The translations under genes were made by a program, and so were the position numbers. From Branchinecta lynchi (taxonomy: Eukaryota > Arthropoda > Branchiopoda > Anostraca > Branchinectidae): DNA of 64,000 nt. The stretch covers positions 1,922,001 through 1,986,000 of the forward strand of contig JAKZAP010000011.1 in assembly GCA_023053575.1 (NCBI GenBank), given 5' to 3'. The first letter of the stretch is position 1, and the number at the start of each line of letters is the position of its first letter. Below the pieces are notes generated by a model. The model was not told the DNA's origin and made no database searches. It was given only the letters and a program-made list of their open reading frames with translations. This document shows, one piece after another, positions 32,845 through 44,033 of the stretch.

Positions 32845-33260
32845 TGGCAATCTGGGCCCAGTTGCCCCTGAACAGAGTGGGGGCGGAGTTTGGGACCATA
32901 AAAAGCAAAAAGACACCCCAGTGCTCACAAGCGTACCAAGTCTCAACTTGATACCTGTTCATTCCTGTGACGGGTCATCAACTTTACTCTTGGGCACTCT
33001 GGGCCCAGTTGCCCATGAACAGGGTGGGTGGAGGAGGGGCAACTTTAAAAATAATTTCCCAATCGTAGAATCTACAAGTACAAGAAATCCCATCGTCCCA
33101 TGTCCAGCTCTGGTCAAGTCGTGAACATTATTCACTGGGCAATCTGGGCCCATTTGCCCCTGAATCGGGCGGCTGTGGGGGTGAGACTCTTAAAAGGCAC
33201 AACTAGACCCCAATACCGACAAGTGTACCAAGTTTGAACTTGATACCTGCACTTGTTCAC
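32845..33260. repeat. Tandem repeat, about 145-bp unit, three copies
   Basis: GCAATCTGGGCCCAGTTGCC recurs near 32847, 32993 (GGCACTCTGGGCCCAGTTGC) and 33138, each followed by a G-rich stretch and GTACCAAGT(C/T)T.AACTTGATACCTG. The wording parallels the CCAAGTTTCATC units of families A and B. Confidence 0.85.
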
Positions 33261-34251
33261 GAGTCATAAGCTGGTGAAAACTAAAAAACGTTGAAAACCG
33301 AAAGCTGCTACACCGCTGGCAAGAGTGGATTGTCCCAAGTAACACTCCACTGAAAAAAGCGGTATCATTGTTTTCTTTGGAGCATTCTCATGTAGGCCTA
33401 CCACCAAGAAATCGTAAGGCACAACTACAGAATTTACTGATATGTCCACAGCAGACCATATGGGAACCGGAAGGAGGTTTTGTATGGTTATTTAGCCACG
33501 CTTTCAATTACTGATTTACTCAGCCTCTCGGCGGGGTCACGCCGACGAAATATAAGGCTTTTAATAATAGGGTTAATTATATTAATTCGTTTCATCACCG
33601 CTTAAAACAGATTGAACCATTTTGTGGATACTTTTCGTTGACAACTCACTACTTTTTTGCTGTGGGAAAGGGCTTGTGGTTTGAATTGTCTTTCATTAAT
33701 AGCGTCAGCGTTCGGAAAAAGACTCACAGAGCAAGACCAGGAGATTGACGTCGCCCAAATTAAAGCTTTAAATCAGCCGTTTGCGAAAACCCTTCCCATG
33801 CAGTAGGTTTCCACTTCGAAAGTCCAAAGTGTCGCAATATGCAATTCAGTTCAGTTCAATTCAGTTCAATATAATCTAAAAAACAGATAACGGACAAGCC
33901 GATGGGTTGTTTTTGCGTCAAAACAGAACGTCATAACATAATAATCTACAAGTATATACAATTTTGCGACGTTTATACCGACGTCTTATCATAAATATGG
34001 TCAATAGATTAAATCTCAGCTGACTTATCCGTTGAGCGCAGTTGAATGTAATTTGGCTTATGTTATAAATTTTTTAATTGGTCTATCTATCTGTTCGTGA
34101 ACAGAGGTTGTATGGCAGCTGTAAATCGCTTACTTTCATTTGAAACCCCTTTTGCAAAATGGTGAGGGATTGTGCAGAATTACATTGTTATAATGATGTC
34201 CAGTTTCAGTTTGTAATCACCGTCTTTAGAAGTGCTTTGAGTTCCATAATT
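33261..34251. other. No gene; minus-strand retrotransposon tail
   Basis: CAATTCAGTTCAGTTCAATTC at 33841-33865 is the same AACTG-type tail seen near 6890. A fragment AATCTCAGCTGACTTATCCG at 34010 belongs to the hammerhead-like family. Confidence 0.4.
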
Positions 34252-35232
34252 GATTTTTGGGATCCCAAAACGTAAGTTGGCCTAGGACATCGCAAAAGTT
34301 GTCCGTCCTCCGTCTGTAAGCACGGTAACTCTCGAAGAGAATGAGATATTTTGATGAAACTTGGTGTGAGGATTCTTTGGGTCAAGAGTAAGGTCGAGTT
34401 CGTAGATGGGCTCCGTAGCCCTAGATTTAGGGGTGGGGGAAGGGGTTTGAATTAAGGGGCAAGCAAAATATTTACTAAACAGCTAAATGTTATAGTAGGT
34501 TATGAGGTAAGAAGACATGCTGAACACGATGGTGAAAACCATTTTTTGCCGGACAAGTAGTTCGCCCGGATCCGGCCAGAACCGGGAAATTTGATAAAAG
34601 CAAAAGTTTTATTTGTAGTTGATTAGCTGTTCGATTTAGGGATAGAAATACATGCTGAACACGATTATTAAAGCTATTTTCTCGCCGGACAAGTAGTTCG
34701 CCTGGAATCCGGCCAAATTCGGAAAATATGTTAAAAGCAATAGTCTTATTTGTAGTTGATTAGATACCGATTTAGGAATAAGAAGAGATACCGAATCCGT
34801 ATATGACAATCTTTTTTTACCCGGACGCATAGTTCGCCTGGAATCCGGCTGAAACCGCAAAATTTGTCGTGAGTTACAGCTTTATTTGAAGTTGATTAGA
34901 TTTTCGAAATAGGGGTAAGGAGATACGATGAATTTGTTTTTGAGCTTTGTTATTTTCTCGGATTAGTTCCCAAATTTGGCAGAAACCGGAAATTTGGCAG
35001 AAGTAAGCTAAGGTAGGAAGTTTCGATCATTTTCGTCAAAACAAATATGACTAATAAGGGTAAACACACATGCTGAATCCATATTTGAACTTGGTTTCCT
35101 CAGATGATTAGCTCTTAATCTGTTTCTGAATTTGTGTAGTAAAATGCTTAAGGAGTCTGGAGAAGACAGGACCCAGTTGTCTGGAAGAGATATTCAATTT
35201 TTGGGATCCCATAGAAACCTTTGGTCTTGTTC
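34252..35232 (+). mobile_element. Family B element, about 980 bp
   Basis: Opens with the palindrome TTTTGGGATCCCAAAA (34255-34270), then CGTAAG, GTTGTCCGTCCTCCGTCTG, and GATGAAACTTGGTGTGAGGA. Five or so degenerate units of about 115 bp follow (TAGTTCGCC..GGAATCCGGCC..AAAGTTTTATTTG.AGTTGATTAG). Closes with TTTTTGGGATCCCATAGAAA and CCTTTGGTCTTGTT. No coding. The array-plus-ends design resembles family A. Confidence 0.75.
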
Positions 35233-35238
35233 TTACAG

Positions 35239-35407
35239 GTGACAAAGTGAAGCATGGGGAAGAAAAAATCAAGAGTTCCAAGACTTGGACCTGAGATCGA
35301 ACTTGAAGATGATTTTATCCCAAGTGCTCCAAGCCCTCTTTCCGTCACAAAATTTAGTCAACATCATAATCTCGCGAGCCGAAACGTCAGGAGGAGCAGC
35401 AGCTTTG
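35239..35407 (+). CDS. Probable first coding exon of an unrecognised gene
   Basis: Acceptor TCTTACAG at 35231-35238, then a short leader, ATG at 35254, and 51 codons plus one base to a GTAAGT donor. The peptide starts MGKKKSRVPRLGPEIELEDD and continues FIPSAPSPLSVTKFSQHH, NLASRNVRRSSSF. A basic start, an acidic patch, then an S/R-rich stretch with RRSSSF, a possible basophilic kinase site. No family recognised; likely a disordered N-terminus. The context AGCATGG is a reasonable initiation site. The acceptor begins where family B ends, so the transposon supplies the pyrimidine tract. Downstream exons were not found. The longer open frame to 35487 reads into the intron. Confidence 0.6.
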
Positions 35408-35765
35408 GTAAGTGTAACAGATTGATTTTGCTTGCTTTAGTTCTGGCTCCCTTGTTCTCTACCAGTAGTGCTCGAGGGGTCCATTGACTGGTTGGCTATT
35501 ACTCATTTTGGTAACTATGTCGTAGGCCATGTCATCTAGCCTACTGGTTGGGTGGATTGGATAGTATTATGGGGTTGCCTTGGCTGGGTCTTGCATACTC
35601 AAGTACTGCAAGTTTATTCTGAGATTGCCATTATGGGTCAGAAATACTTCAGTTTGTAATCGTCATCGGATTACAACTCCGCACTACGTCTGGAAAAAAT
35701 TGAAAAAAAGAGCTCGAGACGTGCCTGTTAACCCGTATTGTCTATGGTGACTTCTTTACCATTTA

Positions 35766-36063
35766 GAGCGTGTTCCATCCTACTTACCGTAGTTACTACG
35801 CATGATGTCGCGAATTCTTGCTTTTTGCCGTCAAGGCTGGAACGATTTTTCTATTTTCCAGCAGGATCTCACGCCAGGGGCGAATCCGACCAATCACGTT
35901 ACAGAGATGCGTAGTTACTACGCTTACTACGCTCCCGAGCATGGTAAGCAAATAGTAACTATTAGTTACTATTCCGACAAGGTTGGAATGGTCAGCGTAG
36001 TAACTTTTCGTGAGGATGGAACGTATCTAATAGTTACTATTTGTGGAAGGGTGGAACACGCTC
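35766..36063. mobile_element. 298-bp MITE, GAGCGTGTTCCA ends, TTA duplication
   Basis: Starts GAGCGTGTTCCATCC and ends GGGTGGAACACGCTC, flanked by TTA on both sides (35763-35765, 36064-36066). A 3-bp TWA-type duplication is typical of PIF/Harbinger. The interior has inverted GTAGTTACTACGC and AATAGTTACTATT words. A 92-residue open frame inside is shared with the copy at 44034-44338. Confidence 0.85.
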
Positions 36064-36099
36064 TTAGACAACACGAGTAGATGCAATGTATTATTTAGG

Positions 36100-36212
36100 T
36101 ATGTGTGTTATGTTCAATTCTTTTTCTTCTTTTGTTTTTTCTTCTTTTGTATGTACTCCGTGTTTTTCACTTTGTTGTTCACGGGCAAAAAAGTTAAATA
36201 AATAAATAAAAT
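36100..36212 (+). mobile_element. Non-LTR retrotransposon 3' tail
   Basis: TGTATGTACTCCGTGTTTTTC, GTTCACGGGC, then AAATAAATAAATAAAAT, the same type of end as the minus-strand LINE at 12856. Confidence 0.65.
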
Positions 36213-38491
36213 ACAAGCTTCTACTGTTGTTGCAGTTAGGTAGGGCTAATCCTTTCTGAGCCTGAAGTAGATACCTTCCAATTACGTTTCAAAGATATTT
36301 TCTGTTGTTTGTAGTATTGATTCATTTTCAGCTTTACCACTCATTTTGAAAGAAGGGATGGGGAGGGGGGGGGGGGGATGGACGAATACATGCAGATCTG
36401 GGTCACTTCTTGTATAACTTCTGTATTTTCGACAATTCACTGTTCGAATCAAACCAGCGAGCTAGAGAAATGTGTGTCCGTGGAACTTAGTATATTTTGG
36501 CATTTGACGATTGCCCAGCGGGGTCCGTCGTTCAGCACTTTAGATTAAATTAAAACCAAACCAATGAACACACGTCTCTCCAATTGGAAAAATTGGAAGC
36601 AGCCCATCAAATTTTATAGGACAAAGTGGGAGTCCCTGTGTTAAATTAATTATATACAATTAGAAAAAACGGTCATTATCACTTCATTCTTGAAGTCAAA
36701 AACACAAATATACTACTAAAACACACAAATAAATATTTGGATAACATAAAACAACAATATCCGCATTTCCTAGACACATGTTAGAAACTATCTGAAATTT
36801 GCGAAACGAACGGGTAAAAGCAAAATTTTGCAAAAGTATTAATTTGTAATAAAGCCTGATTTCCACTGAGAAAGAGTTTCGGGTTGCTTTGCACAATATT
36901 GCTTGGACGAGGCGAAATTCGCTACCAGTAGGAATAAAGCTAAATTGACAAGTCTTCCGACACTAATTCTTTGAGGATCCTGGAATCTGGGATGTGAAAT
37001 CTTTGAAATTTGAAAGGCAAAGCGAACGCCAGCCCAGTAACGACTAGCCTTAATCTTCCGACACTACTTCTTTAAGGTCCTTTTAAATTGGGAAGCGAAA
37101 ATCTCAGTGCGAAGCGGGTTAGCTCCCATTTCGATGAAAGCTTAATTGTCAATGTCTCAGAACAGCGTCTTTGAGTATTCTGGGATTTTCCAGGCTCCCT
37201 TTCCGAGTCTCAAAGCTTTCGAGTCGCTTCCGCCTTCCTCATCGTATTTGTCTCTTACATTCCTCGAAAAGAACCGGCTCTTTTGTTTCCGTTGAAAATT
37301 TATTCCAACGTTCTTCGTTCGAATGGAAGGTCGATTACGATATTAAATTTCTTCGACATGATATTTCTGCTAGAACTGAAGTGAGAAATTTATCTCGTTC
37401 CTTCGGAACTTCGTAGTAGGGAGAAGAGATTTCTTTAAACAGTTTGAGTAAGAAGGATTGGACAGTCTTGGTGAACTGGGAAATCAGACTTTTCTTTGAA
37501 AGAGATTAGGGGTCGGTAAAGGGAGATACGAAATAGGTATTTTAGATTGTAAAATACTCATCTGCTTTGAATTCTCCAAAGGGGTTCTGTCCTCCTCGGA
37601 TTTGCAAAATTACTCACGCGCTAGGTCGAAAATTCATGGCTCGAGACGCAAGTGCTAGTTAAAATTTCAACATCCCTTTAGAAATCGTCAACCACTCGGC
37701 TCATATCTGCCTGATGACGATTTCGGAAACACTATATCCTGTGAAATGTTTTTCGCAATTTTTTTCTTGTAATTAGTCCGTACATACTAGTGGAAATGCT
37801 AGTCCTAATCCAATCGTTAGCTTTTGTTTTTAAAAGCTTTCCCTCTCTTGTGTCTCACCGTCAATTTTTAGCAAATCCAAGCAGGGACAAATAAAAAGGA
37901 AAGCAGACATTAGACATATTTGCAAGGTTGAATTTATTACGTGCTGGTATTCGAAAATCCCAGAGATTATATTGCTAATTGTTTAGTGATGATTCATTAT
38001 TCTCATGGAAGCAAATTAAGAATCCTGGCGTTGCCGAACCGGACCCAGGTGGTGAGCAAAGGGGTCAGCTACTTGCCAGCAGCAATTAAGCTTCTTGGAA
38101 GGAAAAAAGGTTTTCGGTATCACGATTTAAGAGAGGAGCTGATTTTAAGCAGAAGCCATGTACTTTGAGGTCCTCTTTGTACTCCGCTGTATGGCAATTT
38201 TGAGCAGTGACATTCGTTTATTGTAGAAAACGCATAGATGGGACCGTTTGGTCTCATCTATGATGTAAAATTTCCGTTTGGAAATTTTGCCTTTCATCTC
38301 ATATAGGATGATTGGGGATGGGAAAGTTTGCCTCATAAAACAATCTGTTCTGACCACGCGTTGATGGCTTGTGAAGTGCTCCTTAGAAATTATGTAGAAA
38401 ACTGGAAACTTCCATTGTGCCCAGCTTTATATGAAAGAGATTGCGAGAACATGTTCGAAATTTGCCGGATTGTCAAAGCTGTTGTATAACA
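36213..38491. other. No host gene; degenerate repeats and possible LINE C-terminus
   Basis: CTTCCGACACTAATTCTTTG-type words recur at 36953, 37054 and 37150 (unit about 100-120 bp). The frame 37941-38168 contains LRILALPNRTQVVSKGVSYL and PAAIKLLG, which resembles the far C-terminus of some LINE ORF2 proteins; weak evidence. A G-tract lies at 36364-36377. Confidence 0.35.
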
Positions 38492-38620
38492 AGCATTGCC
38501 AGGAAGAGCCGAACAGATCGCCGAAAAAGCATCTGCTGACTTTTTTGTTCGTCATCATGACATTGAAAAGTCAGCAGAACTTGTTTTGGCGGTTTCTGGG
38601 CTCTCCCTGGCAATGCATGC
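38492..38620. repeat. Imperfect hairpin of about 60-bp arms
   Basis: AGCATTGCCAGGAAGAGCC at left opposes GGGCTCTCCCTGGCAATGC at right; GCTGACTTTTTT opposes AAAAGTCAGC nearer the loop. The arms contain mismatches and small bulges. It could be a short foldback transposon or a hairpin RNA. The plus-strand frames here (38431-38652, 38496-38687) are explained by the hairpin. Confidence 0.6.
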
Positions 38621-38869
38621 TAAGGATAACATTTACTGCAACATGTTTTTAAAATCACAACGGATTTCACCCAGTGTTGTCTATTGAGACTGCGCATCTT
38701 TCTGTTATCTATTATAAAACTCCTGAATTACATCCTACGAAATGTTAGGTTTCACCGAATTCCACCTTTCCAACTGTAGCTGACGCCAGACTTTATAGCT
38801 ATTTCTAGACTACCGTGTTCTTGTAGAACCTTGTGGAGCACACAATAAGTTTAAAGCCTTCACGGATAC

Positions 38870-40060
38870 TTCTTTTGTTTAGCGAGCTTTCCTCCAACAT
38901 CCCGCCTCCTACATTGTAACGTCTGGTCGTCACAAAGTTTTCTTATCGTCATCACGTAACTTTTTAGCTCTACTCAAACCCACGCAGTCATGCTTTTATG
39001 AGAATGCACCCACCCATACTTCCCCTATTTGACGGAATTCTGTATGTTCCGGAGCTTTCCAGAAACAGTTTTGTAAGCTCTGGCCTTCACAAAAGTTTTG
39101 TCTCGTCTTCAAGTAACCTTCTAACTTTTCTGAAACCCATGCAGGTTTCTCCTATTTTTACCAGAAAGTACCCTCAAACACCTCCTTCATTTAAAGCACA
39201 ACTCTTACTAGAAATTATCTGTTCACGATGAGGTTGATGAGAAAATCGTTTTTCGAAAATACTATTACTTTCCACCTGAATTTAGCTATTTTCTTGTTAG
39301 CGCTTGTCGAGTCTATCCAGCCTTCTTCGACGCGGCGTCTGGGCGCAAAACATTTGAAAACTGAACTCGCCATGGTTAAAATTGGAAAACCAAACAAATA
39401 AGAGAAGTAAAAAAACATAAGATTCTGATATCCTTGTGTGTGAACAAGTTCTCAGCGGACATTGAATATTCTGGCAAACTTTGAGTTTCCTAACGGGCAA
39501 AATTCGGCAAGGCCGAAAAAGCGCATAAAATGGGTAGGAACAAAACGAAACAATGGAGAAAGGTGGGGATTTCAGAAGCTTATTATTCCATAAGGGAGCT
39601 AGATATATTATAAAAGACAGAATAAGCAAGAGGGGTCCTTTAACTATTCTCGTCCTGACCTCATTACATGATCCTCAGACTTCCACAATCCGTTCTCTAA
39701 TATCGGGACATGTCTCCCCACAGTTTTTCTTCTCTTCGTCAGGTAACCTTCCAACTTTTTTCCAACAAACGCAGTTCTTACTTCCCCTCCCTCCCAAGCT
39801 TCCCTCATTTCGCTGCTTCCTTCCTGACCACCGGGCTTTCTCGCGCCATGATCCTCAGACTACCACAATCCCTTACCCAATATCAGTACGTGTTCTTCAA
39901 GCTATTTTTCAACTTTTCAGATAAATGCAGGTTATCCCTATTTTCGAGAAAGCACCGTTTTAACTATAGTCCCTGACTTCAGGGCGTCCTCAGACCACGG
40001 GCTTCAGACAGACACAATCCTTGTAACAGCAGTACGTGATTTGTCACTTTTAGGCTTTTC
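38870..40060. repeat. Strongly diverged tandem repeat, about 130-190 bp units
   Basis: CGTCA..AACTTT...AACCCA.GCAG and ATCCTCAGACT.CCACAATCC recur from 38880 to 40050. Units are diverged; overlapping frames on both strands within it are not genes. Confidence 0.55.
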
Positions 40061-41462
40061 AACGGTTTACCTTATGTTGACCCAGCCCTCTTTACCGTTC
40101 CAGTTTTCCGTCTCCAGTACTAACTCCGTTTTCACACGTTTTTTGGAAGGTAAACAGAGCTCAGGCATAGTCCATCGCTCTCCTAGAAATCACCGACCTC
40201 AGATTTGTCCCTAAACTCCCAGTCTTGTTGCGCTTGGGCTTTGGAGTTCAAGGCGGTGTTTGGTCTTCCCAGTTCGCACACTCGCAGATTGAGTTGTAGG
40301 ATGATGCGTAGGGATTGCCGACGAGTTAGCTATAAACGTAGGTGCTTTATGATTTGTTTTAGTTGTTGGCTACCTGTTGTTTTATGAGGACCAGGATGGA
40401 ATACTATTACTATAGGAACTATAGGCGAAGGAGTAGGCGCTGCAAATGTCATGGTGTGGGTTTGATTTTAGTCTTGGATGTTTTCATTTTTCAGCATCTT
40501 GAGTTTGGTAGCTCCTTCAGCCGTCGAGCATTTTTCACCGATTTACGACGAATTTCGGAAATATTCATTTCAAAAAAGGAATTATAAGTTCTAATAGTCT
40601 CGACACTTTTTCAACCGACATTTCGGTACCTGGACTTCTTCCTTAATTTGTTTGGTTCTGACCTAGTTTCATCACCTTTATTTGAAAAAATATTGGAGTG
40701 TTTGACGAGTTGTTATTCATTAAGGATTAGTCGAAGTTCAGCAAGCATAATCCAAGTAGGTTTAATAGGATTTGAGTTTCAGTCAGTTCTAGCTTTTCGG
40801 CAACTAAGGGCTGGGGAGGGGGGGGGGGCTCCGAAATACTGCCAAAGAATCGGCAACCGATTGAAAACGCGAAAAACTACGACTGTCAAAGTCATGAACT
40901 TCGTGACAAGTCGAATCATTACGTTTATAACTGGAAATTGACCTTGATAGTGGCAGTTCGGCACAAGTACTTCAATCAATAAAATATCTATCTGTCCATA
41001 ACAAACTTGCAAATGTCTTGCTTGCACGATTTCCACTCGACTTGTAGAAATACCGCAGCGCTGTGCGTTTCAGCTCACCAACAGACAGTTGAGTTGAGGT
41101 TTTGACATCGCACTTTCAGCCAGTTAATTTTAGTTTCACATGTCATACCACTGTCCAGAAATACCCATTAATAAAATAGAACACAGGGCAGAGCCCGCCA
41201 TCGTCCACCGAGGTCTGTGAAAACTGCTTGACAGAAATTGAAGCGACTTTAATACTCGCGATCTAGCCTGAAATAATGAGAAGATTGCTTCTAGTTTCAA
41301 AATCCAAGTTTATTTTTGATGTTTTTGAGTCCTCTAGTTGGAAATGGGCGTTTTTAAAGTTCCGTATAATGTTCAGAAAGTACAAATGGTCGGACCGGAG
41401 CTTTGATTGGGACCGTTCTCGTATAGTACAAAGCTACTCGGTGTACGTCCAAGTCCCTGTCC

Positions 41463-41900
41463 TTGTCTCGCCATGGTGATAAATTTCTCCTTTTCCTCCG
41501 TCGTGGTAATAATCTGTCGCGGTATTTTGACCTTCGCGTGGTTTCCCTGTCGCGTACCGTAGTTTCCCCACCTCTGTCTGTAGTCGCTTACGAAGCCGAG
41601 GTATTAATCCTCACTATAGTTACAGAGTTTGTTTCCGCTGAATCGACAAACAGCCGAGAAAGCTTGTGCGTTATTATAGATGTTGTATTACAGTTTGAAA
41701 CACCCTGCAGCAGCTTGCAGTCCCAGGATGTAGCCTACTATCCATGGGCCAGTCTAAACTCTGTCAAAATCAATTTTCTCTGTCCCATACCTGCCGAACA
41801 CTTCAGATATATACAAATATTTATTCCAGAATTCGTAAAACTTTTTAACGAAGAATTTCTGGAATTTCACTTTGAAGATACTTTTATAAAAGATTTTTAG
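41463..41900 (+). CDS. Unrecognised 145-residue open frame
   Basis: One of the longest frames outside obvious repeats. The last third (ETPCSSLQSQDVAYYPWASL, PAEHFRYIQIFIPEFVKLF, EFLEFHFEDTFIKDF) has a protein-like composition and is preceded by a possible acceptor (GTATTACAG, 41686-41694), so it could be a terminal exon. No family is recognised and no polyadenylation signal is obvious. It may also be a chance frame. Confidence 0.25.
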   Translation: MSRHGDKFLLFLRRGNNLSRYFDLRVVSLSRTVVSPPLSVVAYEAEVLILTIVTEFVSAESTNSRESLCVIIDVVLQFETPCSSLQSQDVAYYPWASLNSVKINFLCPIPAEHFRYIQIFIPEFVKLFNEEFLEFHFEDTFIKDF

Positions 41901-41989
41901 TGTATCGACACAGATAGTGTAGATATTAACGTTGGCAATAATTGCAAACTTCGTGTTTAAACCCCGAAAGTCGATTTGTAGTATAAACT

Positions 41990-42065
41990 TTCTTCTATCT
42001 ATCTGTCTACTGTAAAGCTTGCGGTATGGGCTGCACTATTGAGTTGCGACCCCTTCGGGACAGTA
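41990..42065 (-). mobile_element. Retrotransposon-type 3' end with GATA tail, minus strand
   Basis: On the minus strand GGCTGTACTGTCCCGAAGGG leads to GACAGATAGATAGAAG, the layout of the other LINE tails in this window. Confidence 0.45.
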
Positions 42066-42099
42066 CAGCCTATCTTTGTCTCTTTGAGGGATTTAACAT

Positions 42100-42606
42100 A
42101 TAATCTTGAAGCTTTGGGGATCTCCTGATATGCTTGATCACATTCAGTTTTTGTCTGTCAGCTCTTTGGTAGATTTGAGCGTGTGATTTCTCGGAAACGC
42201 TTCGTGTTAACTGCCTGATCTTCCCCCGTTATGCTATTCTAGTTTTATCGATCTTGCGATTTCGAATTTTTTATCCTAGACATCCTCTTCAGTTGTCGCT
42301 TATTTAATTTCTTGGGATTCTTATGCAATCCAGATTCTGTTCTTCAGATTAAGATCTAGTGTTCGTAATCAAACTTTTTTTTACACTGATTTCCAAGATA
42401 AAGTTGTTGGAAACCCTTCTCTTTGATAGATTTGAGTGTTTTTTTTCTTGGAAAAAAATCTTCTTGAATGTGTGGAATCTGCCGAATAGGCTATTTTGTT
42501 TTAATCGATCTTATGATTTGTGCCTTTGTCGGAAAGATCTTCGTCAGTGGTGGCTTGTTCAAACTTCCCAGAATGGCTGTGCAAACGAGTTTCTGTTCTT
42601 CCGATA
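42100..42606. repeat. Diverged tandem duplication, about 230-250 bp
   Basis: TTTGGTAGATTTGAGCGTGT..TCTCGGAAA near 42166 recurs as TTTGATAGATTTGAGTGTTT..TCTTGGAAA near 42422, with ATCGATCTT..GATTT and a shared end GTTCTTC. No gene. Confidence 0.6.
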
Positions 42607-42779
42607 AATTACCGATTTTCGTCGTCAAACCAGTTTTATTGTGACGATGTCGAAGATAGGTTCTTCTCTGGTTAGAAGAACCTGATGGTCTTGCAGGTCG
42701 TCGTGTACCCTGGTGGTATAAAAACCAGATGATTTCTCTGGTGGTCTGGTAGTTTCTTCTCTATAACACTTCTGGGTCT

Positions 42780-43550
42780 TATAATTTATAATTTGTTAAA
42801 GCCAACACATGGCCATACATCAGCGTTCATTATCGCACTTAACTAACAAAACTGACCTTCAATATTCCATACAATAAGACTACTCTTTTTTACCCTTTTA
42901 CTATTAACCAAATTACCGCCAATCTAAACTTCCAGTATACACTTAAAATATTCACATAGAGACTGAATTAGCTGACGATTCGTCGACTCCACAATACCAG
43001 GAACTAGTATGGGTACCCCACCAAAAAAACTATCTCTAATTTCCTTCACACCCCGACAATTCGTCAGCAGATGGCATAAACTCTCTTCTACCTCGCCACA
43101 AAATCTGCAAGCACACTCGGCCACCGGCAAAGACCTATTCTTTTGAAAACCCTTTTTCCTACTTCGTAATGGGAGACAGTTCGCCCGGAGTTGGAACCAC
43201 ATCTTTAATATTTCTGCGGGTAGACCTAGCTTAAAATACAATTCTAATCCAAATAACTTCTTAAACTTCGGATAATTAGTGAGCGACTCCGACTTCCGAA
43301 TAGTCTTATTCCACAACTGAGTTTCTTGGTCCTGAAGTACTGATTTGCCAATCAAATTTTCCAAATCTTCGGCATCACCATGTCGATCATTCCAAGCATA
43401 CGACAGTCCAGCTTCGTCCAACAGCTTTTTCACTTGCCAAGGCCAAGAACGCTTCTTTTTTGATCCCAGGGCCTCTAAGTATGCCACTTTCAGCAGCCTA
43501 TCTTCTTGGAGACTTACTATTTTTCAACCAAAATCTAACTACTTGCACTA
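42780..43550 (-). mobile_element. Non-LTR retrotransposon 3' end with intact zinc knuckle, minus strand
   Basis: An open 187-residue frame (43487-42924) ends an ORF2 protein. It contains KLGLPAEILKMWFQLRANCL, PLRSRKKGFQKNRSLP, and a zinc knuckle CACRFCGEVEESLCHLLTNC (C-x2-C-x8-H-x4-C). This is the 'R.n.LPl..r......CplC...E.l.HlLf.C' tail found after the RT domain in many CR1/L2/RTE-like LINEs, thought to help RNA binding during target-primed reverse transcription. The 3' UTR ends GGCCATGTGTTGGCTTT and AAATTATAAATTATAAG near 42780. Upstream RT is absent. It is the best preserved LINE coding piece here. It meets a plus-strand LINE tail head to head at about 43553. Confidence 0.85.
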
Positions 43551-43554
43551 GCCT

Positions 43555-44010
43555 ACGAGTACTGAGTGAAATACAGGGATTTATTTTTACTTGCTTTGAG
43601 AAGCAGAGAGAAAGAGGAACGTGATTTGAGTCATAGGCTGAGTAAGACTGTAGGACTATCACTACTATGGAAGGGGAATGAATGAAGAATGGATGTGTGG
43701 TGTAATGGGGAATAACTGTCTGGGAAATATAAAACAGCTGGTATTTGATAGTACAAAACGGATACGTCAGCTGAATTTTATTGGAGCTATATTTCGGCCC
43801 TTCTTGGGAAGGGTCCTCTTCAGGCTCAAAACCGCTTAAGTTCGAAAAACGAACTTGTGGAAAAAAGTCTGAGGTTCCTCAGGGTAGCCCTAGCCCATAG
43901 GGATAGGTGCCTATACGAGTTGATATTCTTTGTGAGTTGGTGTTTTTTTTGCCATGGCCATTGGCTTTCAGCGCAAATAAAATCTTATCTTATCTTATCA
44001 CTCTGACGTA
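43555..44010 (+). mobile_element. LINE 3' end with hammerhead-like repeat inserted
   Basis: Same family as 54136-54670: GAATGAAGAATGGATGTG, then AATATAAAACAG, an insertion (43741-43872), GAGGTTCCTCAGGGTAGCCC, CATAGGGATAGGTGCC and a tail GCCATGGCCATTGGC..AAATAAAATCTTATCTTATCTTA. The inserted piece is a minus-oriented copy of the hammerhead-like repeat. Confidence 0.8.
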
Positions 44011-44033
44011 ACACTTAACGTAGGCTAGACTAT

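Noticed and set aside
35802..36080. 92-residue frame as a gene
   Set aside because: It is inside a MITE; the shared frame with the 44-kb copy is explained by recent duplication.
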